From: Streptomyces sp. ST2-7A | Lineage (GTDB): Bacteria > Actinomycetota > Actinomycetes > Streptomycetales > Streptomycetaceae | Assembly: GCF_021390475.1 (NCBI RefSeq) | Contig: NZ_JAJUWS010000026.1 | Location: 1-64,000, forward strand | Length of the DNA: 64,000 nt | Direction of reading: 5' to 3' | In this document: one piece after another, positions 61,089 to 64,000 of the stretch | Numbering within the stretch: position 1 is the first letter of the stretch | Layout of the letters: every line of letters begins with the position of its first letter | Program-made: the position numbers and the translations under genes | Notes under the pieces: generated by a model | The model's input: only the letters and a program-made list of their open reading frames with translations | Told to the model about the DNA's origin: nothing | Databases searched by the model: none

Positions 61089-61156
61089 CGTCGTGTTCTC
61101 ACCTTCGCCACCGGGGGCCGTGCGGGGGATCGTGGCGCCGAGCGTAGGCTGGCAAG

Positions 61157-61172
61157 CGGACGAGATCGTCCG
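61157..61172. promoter_or_regulatory. TetR-type operator
   Basis: CGGACGA (61157-61163) and TCGTCCG (61166-61172) are perfect 7-base arms around GA. They lie midway between the divergent oxidoreductase and TetR genes, the usual place for a TetR site controlling both. Confidence 0.7.
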
Positions 61173-61196
61173 TTTGACCGGAGGTGAGAGAGAGCG

Positions 61197-61877
61197 GTGG
61201 TGCAATCCTCTCGGATCGCGGGGCAGGAGCATCTGCGGGCGGACGCCCGGCGCAACCGGCGGCGCATCCTCTCGGCCGCCCGTGTGGTCTTCGCCGAGCA
61301 CGGCATCGACGCGCCCATGGCGACCGTGGCCCGACGGGCGGGGGTCGGCGTGGCGACGCTGTACCGACGTTTCCCGTCCCGGGAGGCCCTGGTGCGGGCC
61401 GCGTTCGCGCAGCAGATGGACACCTGTGCCCGGGCGCTCACCGAGGCGCTGGCCGACCCCGATCCGTGGCGCGGTTTCCAGCGGTTGTTCGAGACGGTCT
61501 GCGAACTCCAACGGGAGGAACGGGGCTTCCCGGCCGCGTTCGTCGCGGCCTTCCCGGACGGTACGCGAGAACACGCGCGGCTGCGGGAACAGGCCGAGCG
61601 GGACTTCATGACCCTGGTCCGCAGGGCCCGGGCGGCGGGCGCGCTGCGGGCCGACTTCCACCCCTCCGACTTCGTCGTGGCCCTGTTGTCCCACTGCGGT
61701 CTGGTCACCGCCCTGCCGGGTGACCGGGCGGCGTCCCGGCGCCTGGTGGCGTACCTGCTCCAGTCGTTCCGCACCGAGGCGGCCCACGGACCGCTGCCGG
61801 CACCGAGCACACTGTCGCTGCGCGGTCTTCCGCTCGCGGCCGACGGCTCCCGGGGACAGCGGCCCTCCGGAGCCTGA
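61197..61877 (+). CDS. TetR-family regulator
   Basis: 226 aa from GTG at 61197. The helix-turn-helix is MATVARRAGVGVATLYRRFP (about residues 41-60), preceded by NRRRILSAARVVFAEHGID. The ligand domain contains AALLSHC-like and DFVVALLSHCGLVTALPG segments. Likely repressor of the adjacent oxidoreductase. The C-terminal tail is low-complexity. Confidence 0.9.
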   Translation: MVQSSRIAGQEHLRADARRNRRRILSAARVVFAEHGIDAPMATVARRAGVGVATLYRRFPSREALVRAAFAQQMDTCARALTEALADPDPWRGFQRLFETVCELQREERGFPAAFVAAFPDGTREHARLREQAERDFMTLVRRARAAGALRADFHPSDFVVALLSHCGLVTALPGDRAASRRLVAYLLQSFRTEAAHGPLPAPSTLSLRGLPLAADGSRGQRPSGA

Positions 61878-61982
61878 TACGAAGCGACGCCTGCCCGCGT
61901 GGTCCCCCCCTGGGGCGACCGCGCCACTTTCGCCACAGGCCCTGTGCGCGCAGTCCGTGCCCCGCGCTTCGCGGGCGGGGGT

Positions 61983-63893
61983 TCAGACCTTGTCGCCGCT
62001 GTAGGTGTCGGCTTGGGCGCGCCACATCGTGGCGTAGGTGCCGTCCCGGGCGAGGAGAGCTTCGTGGGTCCCTTCTTCGGTGATGGTGCCGCCGTCCAGG
62101 ACGATGATGCGGTCCGCGGAGCGGGTGGAGCCCAGGCGGTGGCTGATGAGGATGACGGTCCGACCTTCGGCGAGGGCTTGAATGCGCCGGTAGACGGCTT
62201 CCTCGGCGAGGGGGTCCAGGGCGGAGGTGGGTTCGTCGCAGATCAGTAGCGGCGCATCTGCCCGGTAGAACGCTCGGGCGGTGGCGATGCGCTGCCACTG
62301 TCCGCCGGACAGGTCGCGCCCGCCCCACCAGGAGGGTGCGAGATTGGTGTCCAGACCGTCGGGCAGGGAGTCCAGGACGGTGTCGGCGCCGGCGGCGCGG
62401 GCTGCGGCGCGGATGCCGGCTTCGTCCCCGGGGCCCTGGCCGAGGGTGATGTTCTCCCGTGCGGTGACGGGCCAACGGCCGAAGTGTTGGGGCAGCATCG
62501 CCAGCCGGGCCCACAGCTCGTCGGGGTCGGTGCGGGAGATGTCGGTGCCGTCCCAGGTGACGGTGCCGGTGGTGGGTGTGTAGAGGCCGGTGAGGAGTTT
62601 GGCAAGGGTGGATTTCCCCGAGCCGTTGGCGCCGACGATGGCCAGGACCTCGCCGCGGCGCACCTGCAGTCGGATGCCGCTGAGCGCCGGGGTGGTGATG
62701 CCGGGGTAGTGGAAAGTGATGTCGTGGGCCTCGATGACCTGCGGGTTGGCGGGCACGGGCAGGGGCTCGCCCGACTGCTCGCGGTGGGTGGGGGTGCGGG
62801 TGGTGAAGGTGGCCCAGTCGGCGAGGTAGAGCCCCTTCAGGTAGGTGGTGTTGATGCCCTGGACCAGGCCGATGAGCAGGCGTTGGCTGGTCTGGACGGC
62901 GATGAACGCGGTGCCTGCGGCTGCGGGGGGAATGTGTCCGGCGACGGTCAGCCACAACAGGGCGGCGTAGACGCCACAGGTGGCCGTTCCGGCGAGAGCG
63001 TCGCCGATGAGTTGGTAGCGGGCGCGGGTGCGCCCGACGTGGGCGGCGGCCTCCTCCAGCCGGGCCGTCAGGGCGCCGAAGCGTTCCAGCATCCAGGGCC
63101 GCATGGTGCAGGCCCGTACCTCCAGGGCGCTGTCACGGGAGGCGGTGTGGTACATCCAGGTGTGCCGCAGTCGCCGGTCGGCGAGGGTGTGTTCGTCGGC
63201 CCGGTAGGCGGCGCGGGCGCCACGAACGGCCGCCCACCCCCGGGGGAGGACGGCCATCAGCAGCAGGGGCAGGAGCACGGGGTGGAGGTGGGCGAGGATA
63301 CCGGCGGCGGCGATCAGCCCCAGGAGCGCGCCGGTGACGTCGGTGAGGGCCTCGACCATGAGGTGGGCGTCCTTGGACGCGCGGTTGGCGGCTTCGCTGC
63401 GGTCGCACCACGCGGGGTCGTCGTAGGCCGCCAGGGGTGCGCGGGTCGCTGTCTCCAGGTACCGGTGTTCGGCCAGGCCGTCGACCTTGGGGCCGATGCG
63501 GGCGGTGGTCGCGATGGTGAGTGCGGCGATGACCGAGCGGGCCGCGGCGGCGGCGCCGACGACGATCAGGGAGGGCAGCGCCTGGAGCAGGCGTTCACCG
63601 GTGGGTCCGGTGGCGAACAGCGGGGCGAGGGCGGTGGTGGTGGCGTACAGGCCCAGGGCGGTGACGATGCCGGAGGCCAGTTGCAGCAGGCAGGTCAGGG
63701 CGAAGGCACGGGGGTCGGCGCGTCGGGCCAGGCCGATGACGGTGACGGACAGGCCGGGCAGGCGGCGGGCGATGGTCCACCAGGAGGTTTCCAGCGCGGT
63801 GTCGTGGCGTTCCGAGCCGACGCTGTAGCGGGGGATGGTCGGCGCGGGCTTGCGGCGCCGGCGGGTCGTGGCGGGGGTTGGCGCGGTCGTCAT
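61983..63893 (-). CDS. ABC exporter, fused membrane and ATPase domains
   Basis: 636 aa. Six membrane helices in residues 50-350 precede the ATPase: Walker A VGANGSGKSTLAKLL (about residue 430), Q-loop LPQHFGR, signature DLSGGQWQRIATARAFYR, Walker B LLICDEPTSALDPLAE and switch His in ILISHRL. Such half-transporters work as dimers and export lipids, drugs or peptides. The WWGGRDLSGGQ context is typical of actinobacterial natural-product exporters. It is followed (- strand) by the TetR gene tail to tail. Confidence 0.9.
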   Translation of the reverse strand: MTTAPTPATTRRRRKPAPTIPRYSVGSERHDTALETSWWTIARRLPGLSVTVIGLARRADPRAFALTCLLQLASGIVTALGLYATTTALAPLFATGPTGERLLQALPSLIVVGAAAAARSVIAALTIATTARIGPKVDGLAEHRYLETATRAPLAAYDDPAWCDRSEAANRASKDAHLMVEALTDVTGALLGLIAAAGILAHLHPVLLPLLLMAVLPRGWAAVRGARAAYRADEHTLADRRLRHTWMYHTASRDSALEVRACTMRPWMLERFGALTARLEEAAAHVGRTRARYQLIGDALAGTATCGVYAALLWLTVAGHIPPAAAGTAFIAVQTSQRLLIGLVQGINTTYLKGLYLADWATFTTRTPTHREQSGEPLPVPANPQVIEAHDITFHYPGITTPALSGIRLQVRRGEVLAIVGANGSGKSTLAKLLTGLYTPTTGTVTWDGTDISRTDPDELWARLAMLPQHFGRWPVTARENITLGQGPGDEAGIRAAARAAGADTVLDSLPDGLDTNLAPSWWGGRDLSGGQWQRIATARAFYRADAPLLICDEPTSALDPLAEEAVYRRIQALAEGRTVILISHRLGSTRSADRIIVLDGGTITEEGTHEALLARDGTYATMWRAQADTYSGDKV

Positions 63894-64000
63894 ACCTGCG
63901 CCAACGACTCACTCTTTGGGGCGTAACTGTGGATAACGCGAGCGATTGTGAACGGGTGTTCCCATCCGTGGTGGGGGTCGGAACGAAGGTCACAGGCGCA
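63894..64000. other. Upstream region of the ABC exporter
   Basis: Only 107 bases are visible. They must hold the promoter and ribosome site of the exporter on the - strand. TTATCCACAG, a DnaA-box-like motif on the - strand near 63927-63936, is seen but single. Confidence 0.35.

Noticed and set aside
63920..63940. DnaA-box-like TTATCCACAG as sign of an origin of replication
   Set aside because: A single box near the window end, with no cluster, dnaA or dnaN nearby.

Overview
The window is very GC-rich, uses ATG, GTG, TTG and apparently CTG starts, and carries families typical of filamentous actinomycetes: DUF317, DUF4913, DUF2637, DUF6112, WhiB, SCO6880-type transfer proteins and MAB_1171c. 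It most likely comes from a mycelial actinomycete; a Nocardiopsaceae- or Streptomyces-like host fits, but the genus cannot be fixed by reading alone.

Region 1 (1-12667) is a complete type I-E CRISPR-Cas locus. Array 1 (184-1858, 25 identical repeats plus 3 decayed ones) and array 2 (11664-12667, 17 repeats) share a 29-nt repeat and both read on the + strand. Between them, on the - strand, lie cas3, cas8e, cas11e (cse2), cas7e, cas5e, cas6e, cas1 and cas2; cas7e to cas1 are joined by 4-base overlaps. The gap between cas3 and cas8e holds a two-repeat mini-array (8410-8500). Its repeats differ from those of the main arrays. Its single spacer matches, behind an AAG PAM, a site about 100 bases away in the presumed cas8e promoter. 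The geometry is that of a Cas-regulating guide (CreR-like) by which Cascade would repress its own operon. This is the most interesting signal in the window.

Region 2 (12712-55986) is a long conjugative-element backbone: a DnaB-N-domain protein, a C5 DNA methyltransferase, a VirD4/TraG coupling protein, VirB4-like ATPase, SCO6880 protein, TrbL/VirB6-like, VirB8-like and VirB2-like proteins, an NlpC/P60 hydrolase, an N4/N6 methyltransferase, a MobC/relaxase pair with a candidate oriT inside mobC, DUF2637, WhiB and winged-helix proteins. Many small accessory genes are coupled by 4-base overlaps. No integrase, replicase or att site is visible, so integrative element versus plasmid is undecided. 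A small cargo operon (MFS exporter, ATP-grasp ligase, FemAB-like acyltransferase; 23711-27322) looks like a peptide or amino-acid conjugate pathway, but the ligase is frameshifted. Transfer genes run on the - strand at 12712-36200 and 48748-55986; the genes between run mostly on the + strand from a mirrored divergent promoter at 36356-36459. A transposon scar (43634-44490) and an intact IS630 (45215-46322) sit near the end of that + block, which closes at a 32-bp-stem hairpin.

Region 3 (55987-64000) holds an XRE / ImmA-IrrE / MAB_1171c / PAP2-like module, an IS5-family remnant, a divergent oxidoreductase/TetR pair with a clear operator, and an ABC exporter.
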